DNA of 64,000 bases from Streptomyces sp. SLBN-31. Its GTDB lineage: Bacteria; Actinomycetota; Actinomycetes; Streptomycetales; Streptomycetaceae. The stretch spans positions 2,108,001 to 2,172,000 of the forward strand of contig NZ_VFNC01000002.1 in the NCBI RefSeq assembly GCF_006715395.1, in the 5' to 3' direction. A program made the translations under genes and the position numbers. Shown here piece after piece: positions 19,342 through 27,313 of the stretch; position 1 is the stretch's first letter, and each line of letters starts with the position of its first letter. The notes under the pieces are model-generated. The model saw only the letters and a program-made list of their open reading frames with translations, had not been told where the DNA came from and searched no databases.

Positions 19342-21357
19342 ATGAGCGCGTCGTCCGGCGTCGAGAGCGCGGAACACGGCACACGCGGCCCTGGGGTGCC
19401 GTGGGGAGACGTCGTGCTGTCCGCGATCGCCTCCGTGAGCTGGGCGTTGATCGGGATGGCGGGAACGGCGGCGCTCGGCCTGCATCTGCTGCGGGCGGAT
19501 GCCGCGGGCTCGCTGGGACCGATGACCGCGGCCGTGGTCGCCCTCGGGGCGGGTGGTTCGGTCACTCCGTCCGGCGATGTCTCCGCGTTCGGACTGAAGG
19601 GCGCCGAGGCCCACACGGCCGTCACGATCACGCCACTCGGGGTGAGCCTGGTCGGCGCGCTGCTGCTGTCGTGGTTCTTCCTACGGTCCCTGCGCGCGGC
19701 CAAAGTTGTGGTCGAGCCGGCCGAACTCCTCGCGCGCGCGGGCGCGGTGGTCGTGCTGTTCATGGCGATGCTGGGCGGGCTGGCCTGGGCGGGCCATGAC
19801 GTCATCACCATCGACGGCGGCTCGCTGGGCCTCGACAAGCTGCCCGGCGGATCGGGCGGTGGCGGCGGGATCAGCGTCCCGGGCCTCGGCGACCTCGGGG
19901 ACATCGGCGGGCTGCTCCCGGACAACGTCGGCAACCTCATCAAGGCCAAGGCGGGGGTCGGCTTCTCGGTCGACACCGCGCCCACCCTGCTCGGGGGACT
20001 CGGCTGGGCGGCCGGGGTCCTGCTGATCGCCCTGCTGGCCTCGCGCCGCACTCCCCTGCCGCGGGGCTGGGAAGCGGTGCACCGCGTCGTCCGGCCGGCG
20101 GCCTCGGCGATCGTCACGGTACTGCTGGTGACCGTGGCCGCGGGGCTCGCGGCGGCGGTGTACGCGGCGATCGGCGACGACCATCCCCGGCGGATCTTCG
20201 GCGCGGCGCTGCTCGGCGCCCCGAACGGCACCTGGCTCGGCATCCCGATCGGCCTGTTCGTCCCGTTCGACGGCAAGGCGACGGGCGCGCTGGCCAAGCT
20301 GCTGCCCAACCCCCTGGACGACCTCCTCACCGCGAAGACCGACCAGTCGGTGACGCTGGGCAGACTGGCCGAGCTGGACGGACGGGTGTGGCTCCTCGGC
20401 GTCGCGGCGGCGGTGACGATGCTGCTGGCCGGAGTGCTGACGGCGGTACGGACGCCGGTCGGGGGTGCGGCGGAGCAAGGGGCGGGCGGTCCGGGTGTAC
20501 GGGGTTCCGGTGCCCTCCGGTTCGCGGGGCAGTGCGCTCTACGACTCGGGGTCGTCACGGCGCTGACCCTGCCGTTGCTCGCCTGGCTGACCGAGGTGTC
20601 GGTGGACGCCTCCCTGTCGGTGCTGGGCTTCGACGCGTTCGGCGCCGGGATCAGCCTGCGGGGGAACCTCGGCATGGCCCTGCTGCTCGGCGCGGCGTGG
20701 GGCGCGGCGGCGGGCGCGGTCGGCGCGCTGCTGGCCCGGGCGACCGGAGCGGCGGGACGGGGGGCGGCTCCCCTGGCGCGGGCCTGGGTCACGGGCGGTG
20801 CGCGTCCGCGGTACCCAGCGGAAGCCGGGGTGCGCGCGGGGACGGCGGGGACGCACGAGGGCGGCTCGGGACCGTATGCGGGTGGCCCGGGACCGTATGC
20901 CGGTGACCCGGGACCGCATGCGGGTGGCCCGGGACCGTATGCCGGTGGCCAGGGGCCGTACACGCCCGGCGGGTCGTACCGGGCGCCGAACCCGGCCACC
21001 AATCCGTATCTGCGGGTGCCGGACGAGGCCGGGGAGTCGGAGGACGCGCGGCCGACCGACCGAGCCGGGTCCGGTGGGAACGCGCGACCGCCGGACCGGC
21101 CTGGAGCCGGTGCGTACGCGGAGCCGCCCGACCGGCCCGGACGGGGCGGGGACGCGCGGCCTCCCGACCGGCCCCGGGCCGGTGAGGGCGTGCCGCCGCC
21201 CGGCGCGGGTGACGGCGACGTGTACGGCGCCCCCACGGTGGTGCGGCCGATCGGGAACCCGCCGCCTCGCCGGCAGCCGCCCCGGCCGGGAGGCGACGGT
21301 CCTCCGCCGCCTCCGCCGCCCCCTCCGCCGCCCAGGAGGCCCAAGGGGGGTCGGTGA
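19342..21357 (+). CDS. Large hydrophobic membrane protein (streptophobe-like) with Gly/Pro-rich tail
   Basis: This 671-residue protein has many hydrophobic segments over about 25-480 (for example VVLFMAMLGGLAWAG and ASAIVTVLLVTVAAGLAAAV). A long polar tail follows (about 490-671), rich in Gly, Pro and Arg. The tail holds short tandem units of the type GPYAGGP/GPYAGDP at roughly residues 512-545 and ends in a polyproline run. It resembles the actinomycete streptophobe family, which has no assigned function. It diverges from the FHA-ABC gene. Whether the two work together is unknown. Confidence 0.78.
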   Translation: MSASSGVESAEHGTRGPGVPWGDVVLSAIASVSWALIGMAGTAALGLHLLRADAAGSLGPMTAAVVALGAGGSVTPSGDVSAFGLKGAEAHTAVTITPLGVSLVGALLLSWFFLRSLRAAKVVVEPAELLARAGAVVVLFMAMLGGLAWAGHDVITIDGGSLGLDKLPGGSGGGGGISVPGLGDLGDIGGLLPDNVGNLIKAKAGVGFSVDTAPTLLGGLGWAAGVLLIALLASRRTPLPRGWEAVHRVVRPAASAIVTVLLVTVAAGLAAAVYAAIGDDHPRRIFGAALLGAPNGTWLGIPIGLFVPFDGKATGALAKLLPNPLDDLLTAKTDQSVTLGRLAELDGRVWLLGVAAAVTMLLAGVLTAVRTPVGGAAEQGAGGPGVRGSGALRFAGQCALRLGVVTALTLPLLAWLTEVSVDASLSVLGFDAFGAGISLRGNLGMALLLGAAWGAAAGAVGALLARATGAAGRGAAPLARAWVTGGARPRYPAEAGVRAGTAGTHEGGSGPYAGGPGPYAGDPGPHAGGPGPYAGGQGPYTPGGSYRAPNPATNPYLRVPDEAGESEDARPTDRAGSGGNARPPDRPGAGAYAEPPDRPGRGGDARPPDRPRAGEGVPPPGAGDGDVYGAPTVVRPIGNPPPRRQPPRPGGDGPPPPPPPPPPPRRPKGGR

Positions 21358-21529
21358 GGGGCGGCATGCGCTACCGGAAGGGCCGTGGTGAAGGCCATGA
21401 CGTCGCCGGCGATAGGCACTGTCGTCGGTGCGGCCGTGGTCCGCGTGCAAGACGTCGGTCATCTGCTCGACACCCGATGTTCCGTGTCCGCCAGGCGGAC
21501 CGCGGCGGCGGGCGGCACTGGGTGCCGGA

Positions 21530-21544
21530 TACGGTGGGTACACC
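21530..21544 (+). promoter_or_regulatory. Putative -10 element giving a near-leaderless serB mRNA
   Basis: TACGGT at 21530-21535 lies 9 bp before the serB ATG, and no AGGAGG-type ribosome site is present. The predicted start point is within a few bases of the start codon. No good -35 is visible, so this rests on spacing alone. Confidence 0.35.
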
Positions 21545-22771
21545 ATGAGCGCTTCGCAGACCTCGCCCTCCGACGTGGCCCCTGACGTCCCCACTCTCCT
21601 CGTCAAGATCTTCGGCAAGGACAGGCCGGGCATCACGGCCGGACTCTTCGACACCCTCGCCGCCTACTCCGTCGACGTGGTCGACATCGAGCAGGTCGTC
21701 ACCCGTGGCCGTCTCACGCTGTGCGCGCTCGTGACCCAGCCGGTGCCCGGACTCGAGGGCGACCTGCGGGCGACCGTCCACAGCTGGGCGGAGTCGATGA
21801 AGATGCAGGCGGAGATCATCTCCGGCCACGGCGACAACCGCCCGCGCGGCCTCGGCCGCTCCCTGGTCACCGTCCTCGGTCACCCGCTCACGGCGGAGGC
21901 GACCGCCCGCATCGCGGCGAAGATCGCCCAGGCCGGCGGCAACATCGACCGCATCTTCCGGCTCGCCAAGTACCCGGTCACGGCGGTCGAGTTCGCGGTC
22001 TCCGGCGTCGAGACCGCTCCCCTGCGCACGGCTCTGGTGACGGACGCGGCGGCACTGGGTGTCGACGTGGCGGTCGTCGCCGCGGGGCTGCACCGGCGGG
22101 CGCAGCGGCTCGTCGTCATGGACGTCGACTCCACGCTCATCCAGGACGAGGTGATCGAGCTCTTCGCGGCGCACGCGGGCTGCGAGGACAAGGTCGCCGA
22201 GGTGACCGCGGCTGCGATGCGCGGGGAGCTGGACTTCGAGCAGTCGCTGCACGCGCGCGTGGCGCTGCTGGAGGGGCTGGACGCGTCGGTCGTCGACAAG
22301 GTGCGCAGCGAGGTGCGGCTGACACCCGGTGCCCGGACGCTGATCCGTACCCTGAAGCGGCTCGGCTACCAAGTGGGTGTGGTCTCCGGCGGCTTCACCC
22401 AGGTCACGGATGACCTCAAGGAGCGGCTCGGGCTGGACTTCGCCCAGGCCAACACCCTGGAGATCGTCGACGGGCGGCTGACCGGCCGGGTCACCGGCGA
22501 GATCGTGGACCGCGCGGGCAAGGCGCGGCTGCTGCGCCGGTTCGCCGCCGAGGCGGGCGTGCCGCTCGCCCAGACCGTGGCGATCGGCGACGGCGCCAAC
22601 GACCTGGACATGCTCAACGCGGCCGGTCTCGGGGTCGCCTTCAACGCCAAGCCGGTCGTCCGTCAGGCGGCGCACACCGCGGTGAACGTGCCGTTCCTGG
22701 ACACGGTCCTGTATCTGCTGGGCGTCACCCGCGAGGAGGTCGAGACCGCGGACATCCAGGACGAGCGGTGA
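21545..22771 (+). CDS. serB: Phosphoserine phosphatase with N-terminal ACT domains
   Basis: This 408-residue enzyme makes the last step of serine synthesis (phosphoserine to serine). An ACT domain (about 17-90; LLVKIFGKDRPGITAGLF) and a second ACT-like region (about 104-180) precede the HAD catalytic core. The core has DVDST at 193-197, SGGF later, and GDGANDLDML near the C-terminus. The ATG at 21545 has no Shine-Dalgarno. TACGGT ends about 9 bp before it, which suggests a nearly leaderless transcript. The long open frame upstream of 21545 has no homologous look. The ACT domains imply amino-acid feedback control (family knowledge). Confidence 0.95.
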   Translation: MSASQTSPSDVAPDVPTLLVKIFGKDRPGITAGLFDTLAAYSVDVVDIEQVVTRGRLTLCALVTQPVPGLEGDLRATVHSWAESMKMQAEIISGHGDNRPRGLGRSLVTVLGHPLTAEATARIAAKIAQAGGNIDRIFRLAKYPVTAVEFAVSGVETAPLRTALVTDAAALGVDVAVVAAGLHRRAQRLVVMDVDSTLIQDEVIELFAAHAGCEDKVAEVTAAAMRGELDFEQSLHARVALLEGLDASVVDKVRSEVRLTPGARTLIRTLKRLGYQVGVVSGGFTQVTDDLKERLGLDFAQANTLEIVDGRLTGRVTGEIVDRAGKARLLRRFAAEAGVPLAQTVAIGDGANDLDMLNAAGLGVAFNAKPVVRQAAHTAVNVPFLDTVLYLLGVTREEVETADIQDER

Positions 22772-22805
22772 GCCGTCCGGGCGAGGACCACGGCGAGGAC
22801 TACGG

Positions 22806-22842
22806 CGAGGGGCCCGGCACCGGGGTGGTGCCGGGCCCCTCG
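22806..22842. terminator. Bidirectional terminator after serB
   Basis: CGAGGGGCCCGGCACC at 22806-22821 pairs with GGTGCCGGGCCCCTCG ending at 22842. The 16-bp stem lies between convergent serB and the phosphatase gene. Confidence 0.9.
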
Positions 22843-22859
22843 GCCGTTGACCCCGGGTG

Positions 22860-23378
22860 CTACTCGCTGGGCGCCCAGTAGTCGGTCAGGGTGGCCACGG
22901 CCGGTTCCAGGGACTTCCAGGAGCCGTCGAAGGTCAGGACGGCGAAGGCGGCGGCCGGGAAGCCGCGGCCGTTCATCCGCTGCCGGGAGTCGCCCTCGGC
23001 CGAGCCGGCGAGGATGTCGGCGAGGCCCTGCACGCCCGGGTTGTGACCGATGAGGATGATGTTCTGCGCGTCGTCCGGGGTCTCGTTCAGCAGCGCGATC
23101 AGCTCGCCGGGCGAGGCCTCGTAGATCCGTTCCTCATAGACGGTTTTCGGCCGATGCGGAAGTTCGTGGACGGCGAGTTTCCAGGTCTCGCGGGTCCGGG
23201 TCGCGGTGGAGCAGAGGGCCAGATCGAAGGTGACTGCGGAGTCGGCCAGCTTGCGTCCGGCGACTGCGGCGTCCATTCGGCCCCGCTCGGCGAGGGGGCG
23301 CTCATGATCGGTCACCTGTGGCCAGTCGGCTTTCGCATGCCGGAAGAGGACGATCCTGCGGGGTTCTGCGACGCTCAT
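22860..23378 (-). CDS. SixA-type histidine phosphatase
   Basis: This 172-residue protein of the histidine phosphatase superfamily has the short SixA form. The catalytic motif is LFRHAKADWP with Arg13 and His14. The second histidine is in GHNPG (His112), the family signature, and there is a conserved STATRTRETW block. SixA removes phosphate from phosphohistidine domains in E. coli; the substrate here is unknown. The ATG at 23378 gives MSVAEPRRIVLFRHAK, a normal N-terminus, and the longer upstream frame is an artefact of high GC. The small membrane protein gene lies upstream on the same strand. Confidence 0.92.
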   Translation of the reverse strand: MSVAEPRRIVLFRHAKADWPQVTDHERPLAERGRMDAAVAGRKLADSAVTFDLALCSTATRTRETWKLAVHELPHRPKTVYEERIYEASPGELIALLNETPDDAQNIILIGHNPGVQGLADILAGSAEGDSRQRMNGRGFPAAAFAVLTFDGSWKSLEPAVATLTDYWAPSE

Positions 23379-23443
23379 GCCACCCAGCTTCGCATGAAAC
23401 AGGCCATCGGGCGCAGGGAGTTGACCGGCGGCTTCGACCGTGC

Positions 23444-23650
23444 TCAGCGGGCCATGAGCTGCTGTACGCGCTCGAAGAGGTGAGTGATCGCCGGATCGCC
23501 GGCCGCGGCCTGCGCGTCCGTCGGGTTCAGCATGAGCGCCAGGAGCACGACGAAGGCGAGGGTGGGCAGGGCGAGGGCCCACCAGGGCAACCGGATGTCG
23601 ACGCGGCCCGTGGTCGCCGCGTGGGGCCGGGGGTGCGACTGGGCCGACAT
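23444..23650 (-). CDS. Small single-pass membrane protein, hypothetical
   Basis: This 68-residue protein has one clear transmembrane helix (about 19-37; WWALALPTLAFVVLLALML) after a short His/Pro-containing N-terminus. It ends in a short amphipathic segment (ITHLFERVQQLMAR). I do not recognise a family. The ATG at 23650 follows GGAGGAACCC, a good ribosome site, so it was preferred over the longer frame starting at 23698. It is probably inserted in the plasma membrane; the function is unknown. Confidence 0.7.
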   Translation of the reverse strand: MSAQSHPRPHAATTGRVDIRLPWWALALPTLAFVVLLALMLNPTDAQAAAGDPAITHLFERVQQLMAR

Positions 23651-23816
23651 GGGTTCCTCCGTGGGTCTTCGGGCCGGTGGTCCGCCGCTCGCGGCCACAC
23701 TTCGAAGGTACGGAGTCCGGCGTCCTCAACCCATCCGGAGATCCACCCAGTTGACCCTGACACTCGCCCCCTAGGGGATGGGGGGCTAGCACCACCATCG
23801 GCCCTCCGGAGGGGCG

Positions 23817-23933
23817 TCAGGGGGAGGCGATCGTCGCGATGACGGCGATGATCACGAAGATGGCGAAGAAGGCGCCGAACACGATCAGCAATTTCTTCTG
23901 GCCGTTCTGGGGGTTCGGGTCGAGCACTGGCAT
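23817..23933 (-). CDS. SGM_5486-type transporter-associated microprotein
   Basis: This 38-residue protein has a polar start (PVLDPNPQNGQKK) followed by one transmembrane helix (about 15-35) ending ATIASP. It matches the short SGM_5486 family of actinomycetes, which is named for its repeated position beside transporter genes. Here it starts 47 bp after the MFS transporter gene ends, on the same strand. It may be a small subunit or stabiliser of the transporter (inference from context). It would be missed by most length cut-offs. Confidence 0.85.
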   Translation of the reverse strand: MPVLDPNPQNGQKKLLIVFGAFFAIFVIIAVIATIASP

Positions 23934-23980
23934 ACGGCAAGTCTCGCACCCCTCCCCCGCCCCGAATCCGGCGGGGTGAG

Positions 23981-25273
23981 TCAGCGGGCAGCCTCGTCCT
24001 CGACCGTGCGGTCGCGGCCCGCCAGCACGCCGACCACCATCTGCGGGATCATCAGGCCGGTCATGAGGGCGATCGGCAGTCCCCAGCCGCCGCTGTGCTG
24101 GTAGAGCACGCCCACCAGCAGCGGGCCGGGGATGGAGATCAGGTAACCGGTGCTCTGGGCGAAGGCCGAGAGCTGGGCGACGCCGGCGCCGGTCCTGGCC
24201 CGCATGCCGACCATGGTCAGGGCGAGCGGGAAGGCGCAGTTGGAGACGCCGAGCAGCAGGGCCCAGGCCCAGGCGCCGCCCGCCGGTGCGAGGTAGAGGC
24301 CGGCGTATCCGGCCAGTCCGCAGACGCCGAGCGCGAGCACGATCGGTCCCTGGTGCGGCAGCCTGGTGGCGACGCGCGGGATCACGAAGGCGAGCGGCAC
24401 GCCCATCACCATCGTGACGGCCAGCAGCAGTCCCGCCGTGCCGGCGGACACGCCCGCGTCCCGGAAGATCTGTGCCATCCAGCCCATCGTGATGTAGGCG
24501 GCGGTGGCCTGGAGCCCGAAGAAGACGGCGAGGGCCCAGGCGGTACGGCTCCGGGTGATGCGCAGCGCGGGCACAGCGTCGTGGGCGGACGGCTCCGGCA
24601 CGCGCGCGTGCCGCTCCTCGGCCGGGGCTGCCTGCCGGCGCCGTACGAACGGGATCCACGGCAGTACGGCCGCACCGGCGAGCGCCGCCCACACCGCGAG
24701 GCCGGTCTGCCAGCCGCCGCCCAGGGCGTCGGTCATGGGGACGGTGACCGCGGCGGCGGACGCGGTGCCGAGGGCGAGGGCCATCGAGTACAGGCCCGTC
24801 ATGGAGCCGACCCGGTCTGGGAACCAGCGCTTGACGATGACCGGCATCAGGACGTTGCTGACGGCGATGCCCATGAGGGCGAGCGCGCTGGCGGCCAGGA
24901 AGCCCGCCGTACCGCCCGCGTAAGGCCGTATGAGCAGGCCCGCGGTGATGGCGAGCATGCCCGCGCACACCACCGCGGCGGGGCCGAAGCGGCGGGCCAG
25001 GCGCGGGGCCATGACGCCGAAGACGGCGAAGCAGAGCGGGGGCACGGAGGTGAGCAGCCCGGCGACGCTGCCGCTCATGCCCAGCCCGTCGCGGACCTCC
25101 TTGAGGAGCGCGCCGAGGCTGGTGATGGCGGGGCGGAGGTTCAGCGCGGTCAGCACGATGCCGATCAGGAGCAGTCGTGTCGTCCACGCGTGCGTGGCGG
25201 TTCGCGGCGGCTCCTCGGCGGCCGGCCCGCGTACTGCGGTGGACGTCGTCGTGCTGATTTCCTCACGTGGCAT
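23981..25273 (-). CDS. MFS transporter, CynX/NimT type
   Basis: This 430-residue protein has about twelve hydrophobic helices and a central polar loop near 205-235. The segment LTALNLRPAITSLGALLKEV is typical of the CynX/NimT branch (cyanate and 2-nitroimidazole transporter relatives). It probably exports or imports a small organic anion or drug; the substrate cannot be read. The start at 25273 is preferred because a strong promoter (-10 TATGAT at 25281-25286) ends 7 bp before that ATG, giving a leaderless mRNA; ATG at 25285 would lie inside the promoter. A divergent GntR gene is the likely regulator. Confidence 0.88.
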   Translation of the reverse strand: MPREEISTTTSTAVRGPAAEEPPRTATHAWTTRLLLIGIVLTALNLRPAITSLGALLKEVRDGLGMSGSVAGLLTSVPPLCFAVFGVMAPRLARRFGPAAVVCAGMLAITAGLLIRPYAGGTAGFLAASALALMGIAVSNVLMPVIVKRWFPDRVGSMTGLYSMALALGTASAAAVTVPMTDALGGGWQTGLAVWAALAGAAVLPWIPFVRRRQAAPAEERHARVPEPSAHDAVPALRITRSRTAWALAVFFGLQATAAYITMGWMAQIFRDAGVSAGTAGLLLAVTMVMGVPLAFVIPRVATRLPHQGPIVLALGVCGLAGYAGLYLAPAGGAWAWALLLGVSNCAFPLALTMVGMRARTGAGVAQLSAFAQSTGYLISIPGPLLVGVLYQHSGGWGLPIALMTGLMIPQMVVGVLAGRDRTVEDEAAR

Positions 25274-25280
25274 GAGACCC

Positions 25281-25311
25281 ATCATAGAATCATGGGATGA
25301 TTGGTTGTCCA
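25281..25311 (-). promoter_or_regulatory. Promoter of the MFS gene, leaderless
   Basis: On the minus strand TGGACA (25306-25311) and TATGAT (25281-25286) are 19 bp apart, each one mismatch from consensus. The ATG of the MFS gene follows 7 bp after the -10, so transcription should begin at or next to the start codon. Confidence 0.6.
25288..25302. promoter_or_regulatory. Perfect palindromic operator, AATCATGGGATGATT
   Basis: AATCAT and ATGATT form a perfect 6-3-6 inverted repeat. It lies between the -35 and -10 of the MFS promoter and about 54 bp before the GntR start. A dimeric regulator bound here would block the MFS promoter. The adjacent GntR protein is the natural candidate (inference from position). 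TAGAAT (25285-25290) on the plus strand could be the -10 of the regulator gene, which would make it autoregulated. Confidence 0.7.
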
Positions 25312-25355
25312 TGCCCGGGTCCGCCGTACCCGGCCGCCGCGTGCGAAGGTGTGCC

Positions 25356-26045
25356 ATGCCCCTGAGCCATCCCCGTCGTTCGGCCCTGTCCGAGCAGGTC
25401 ATCGCCGCATTGCGGAACCAGATCACCTCCGGTGAGTGGCCGGTGGGCTCGCGCATCCCGACGGAGCCGGAGCTGGTCGAGCAGCTCGGCGTCGCCCGCA
25501 ACACAGTCCGTGAGGCCGTCCGCGCACTCGCTCACAACGGCCTGCTGGACATCCGCCAGGGCTCGGGTACCTATGTCGTCGCCACCAGCGAGCTGGCCGG
25601 CGTGATGCACCGCCGGTTCGCCGACGCCGACCCCCGGCACATCGCCGAGCTTCGCTCCACGCTGGAGTCCTCCGCGGCGCGGCTGGCCGCCCGGCGGCGC
25701 ACGGAGAAGGACCTCAAACAGCTCGACGCGCTGCTGGTGCGGCGCGAGGAGGCGTGGGAGTCGGGCGACACGGAGGCGTTCGTGACGGCCGACACCACCT
25801 TCCATCTGGCGGTGGTCTCCGCGTCCCACAACGACGTGATGAGCGAGGTGTACGCCGACCTCGGCGAGGTGCTGCGGGACTGGCTGCGCGAGGACGTCGG
25901 CGACGAGCTGACGCCGGAGACGTACATGGACCACACGCGGCTGGTCGACGCGATCCGCGCGGGCGACGCCGAGGCGGCGGGCAGGGAGGCAGCGAGCTAT
26001 CCGTTCCTGTGCCGTCCGGGGCGCCTCACCCCTTCTGGTGACTGA
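25356..26045 (+). CDS. GntR/FadR-family transcriptional regulator
   Basis: This 229-residue regulator has an N-terminal winged helix-turn-helix (about 8-75; RIPTEPELVEQLGVARNTVR and LLDIRQGSGTYV) and a C-terminal all-helical FCD effector domain (about 92-215). That domain has the usual metal or ligand residues around DTTFHLAVVSASHN and YMDHTRLVDAI. It is divergent from the MFS transporter gene and probably represses it until a carboxylate-like ligand binds (family-based inference). The 3' end overlaps the convergent secreted-protein gene by 20 bp. Confidence 0.93.
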   Translation: MPLSHPRRSALSEQVIAALRNQITSGEWPVGSRIPTEPELVEQLGVARNTVREAVRALAHNGLLDIRQGSGTYVVATSELAGVMHRRFADADPRHIAELRSTLESSAARLAARRRTEKDLKQLDALLVRREEAWESGDTEAFVTADTTFHLAVVSASHNDVMSEVYADLGEVLRDWLREDVGDELTPETYMDHTRLVDAIRAGDAEAAGREAASYPFLCRPGRLTPSGD

Positions 26046-26367
26046 TCCACGCCGTGCGCACGTCCTCCCAGCAGCGCCCGGTGAGCCGTACCGTCATCGC
26101 CGGATCCGCGTCGACCGGGGTGCCGTCGCTGTCGAGGTCCCACCACTGGTCGCACTCGATGTGCAGGCTGACGCGGTCGGTCTGCGGATAGGGGTTGTGG
26201 CAGTACGCGGTCACATGGGAGCCGGTGACCCTGGTGCGGCACTCGGCCCCGAAGGGCTCGGCGGAGGCGGACCCCGGCACCCGCGCGTGCGGCACCGCCT
26301 CGAACGGCAGGGACATCACGAGAGCGACGGCGGCGGTCACTGAGGCCAGGCTGCGGGACAGGCGCAC
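26026..26367 (-). CDS. Small secreted protein, hypothetical
   Basis: This 113-residue precursor has a Sec-type signal (about 1-35, MRLSRSLASVTAAVALVMSL). The short mature part has four cysteines (in GAECR, AYCHN, IECDQ, GRCWE) that could form two disulfides. A DLDSDGTPVDADP segment resembles a calcium-binding loop only loosely. No family is recognised. The first codons lie just after a GAGGTCC ribosome site. It is convergent with, and overlaps, the 3' end of the GntR gene. Confidence 0.75.
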   Translation of the reverse strand: MRLSRSLASVTAAVALVMSLPFEAVPHARVPGSASAEPFGAECRTRVTGSHVTAYCHNPYPQTDRVSLHIECDQWWDLDSDGTPVDADPAMTVRLTGRCWEDVRTAWISHQKG

Positions 26368-26473
26368 AACGGGGACCTCCTCGGCCGGGCTGGGGAGGGG
26401 AGCGTGTGGTGAACGCCCCTCCAGCGTGCCCGGTCACCGTCCGCCCGCGCCCGGCCGGATAGGCCGAACGGGC

Positions 26474-26505
26474 GACGCCCCGCTGCCTTGCGGAAGCGGG
26501 GCGTC
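26474..26505 (-). terminator. Terminator after fabI
   Basis: GACGCCCCGC (26474-26483) pairs with GCGGGGCGTC (26496-26505). It lies 36 bp downstream of the fabI stop on the minus strand. Confidence 0.8.
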
Positions 26506-26540
26506 GACGGCGCGGGGGCCGTCAGACGGCGCGGGGGCGA

Positions 26541-27308
26541 TCAGGCGCCGATGGCGTGCAGACCGCCGTCCACGTGGACGATCTCGCCGGTGGTCTTCGG
26601 GAACCAGTCGCTCAGCAGGGCGACGATGCCCTTGCCGGCCGGCTCCGGGTCCTTCAGGTCCCACTCCAGCGGGGAGCGGCTGTCCCAGACGGCCGCCAGG
26701 TCGCTGAAGCCCGGGATGGACTTGGCGGCCATGGAGCCGATCGGGCCCGCGGAGATCAGGTTGCAGCGGATGTTCTGCTTGCCCAGGTCGCGGGCGATGT
26801 AGCGGCTGGTGGCCTCCAGGGCGGCCTTCGCCGGACCCATCCAGTCGTACTGCGGCCACGCGTACTGCGCGTCGAAGGTCAGGCCGACGACCGAGCCGCC
26901 GTTCTGCATCAGCGGCAGGCAGGCCATGGTCAGCGACTTCAGGGAGTACGCCGAGACGTGCATGGCCGTGGCGACCGACTCGAACGGCGTGTTGAGGAAG
27001 TTGCCGCCGAGCGCGTCCTGCGGCGCGAAGCCGATGGAGTGCACGACGCCGTCGAGGCCGCCGAGCTCCTCGCCGACCACGTCGGCCAGGCGGCCCAGGT
27101 GCTCGTCGTTGGTGACGTCGAGCTCGATGACCTTGGTGGGCTTGGGGAGCTTCCTGGCGATGCGCTCGGTCAGCGTGGGCCGCGGGAACGCGGTCAGGAT
27201 GATCTCGGCGCCCTGCTCCTGGGCCAGCTTGGCGGCGTGGAAGGCGATGGAGGACTCCATCAGCACACCGGTGATCAGGACGCGCTTGCCCTCGAGAATT
27301 CCGCTCAT
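26541..27308 (-). CDS. fabI: Enoyl-[acyl-carrier-protein] reductase (NADH), FabI/InhA type
   Basis: This 255-residue cytoplasmic enzyme does the last reductive step of each fatty-acid elongation cycle, reducing trans-2-enoyl-ACP with NADH. The InhA-like active site QYDWMGPAKAALE has Tyr154 and Lys161, and the N-terminal VLITGVLMESSIAFHAA loop is typical of the family. The length matches FabI/InhA. It starts 5 bp after the fabG stop, so the two form an operon; the conserved fabG-fabI order supports a primary-metabolism role. A terminator follows. Confidence 0.97.
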   Translation of the reverse strand: MSGILEGKRVLITGVLMESSIAFHAAKLAQEQGAEIILTAFPRPTLTERIARKLPKPTKVIELDVTNDEHLGRLADVVGEELGGLDGVVHSIGFAPQDALGGNFLNTPFESVATAMHVSAYSLKSLTMACLPLMQNGGSVVGLTFDAQYAWPQYDWMGPAKAALEATSRYIARDLGKQNIRCNLISAGPIGSMAAKSIPGFSDLAAVWDSRSPLEWDLKDPEPAGKGIVALLSDWFPKTTGEIVHVDGGLHAIGA

Positions 27309-27313
27309 GGTGT

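Noticed and set aside
26026-26045. Frameshift at the 3' end of the GntR gene
   Set aside because: The 20-bp overlap with a convergent gene looked suspicious, but both proteins keep plausible C-termini.
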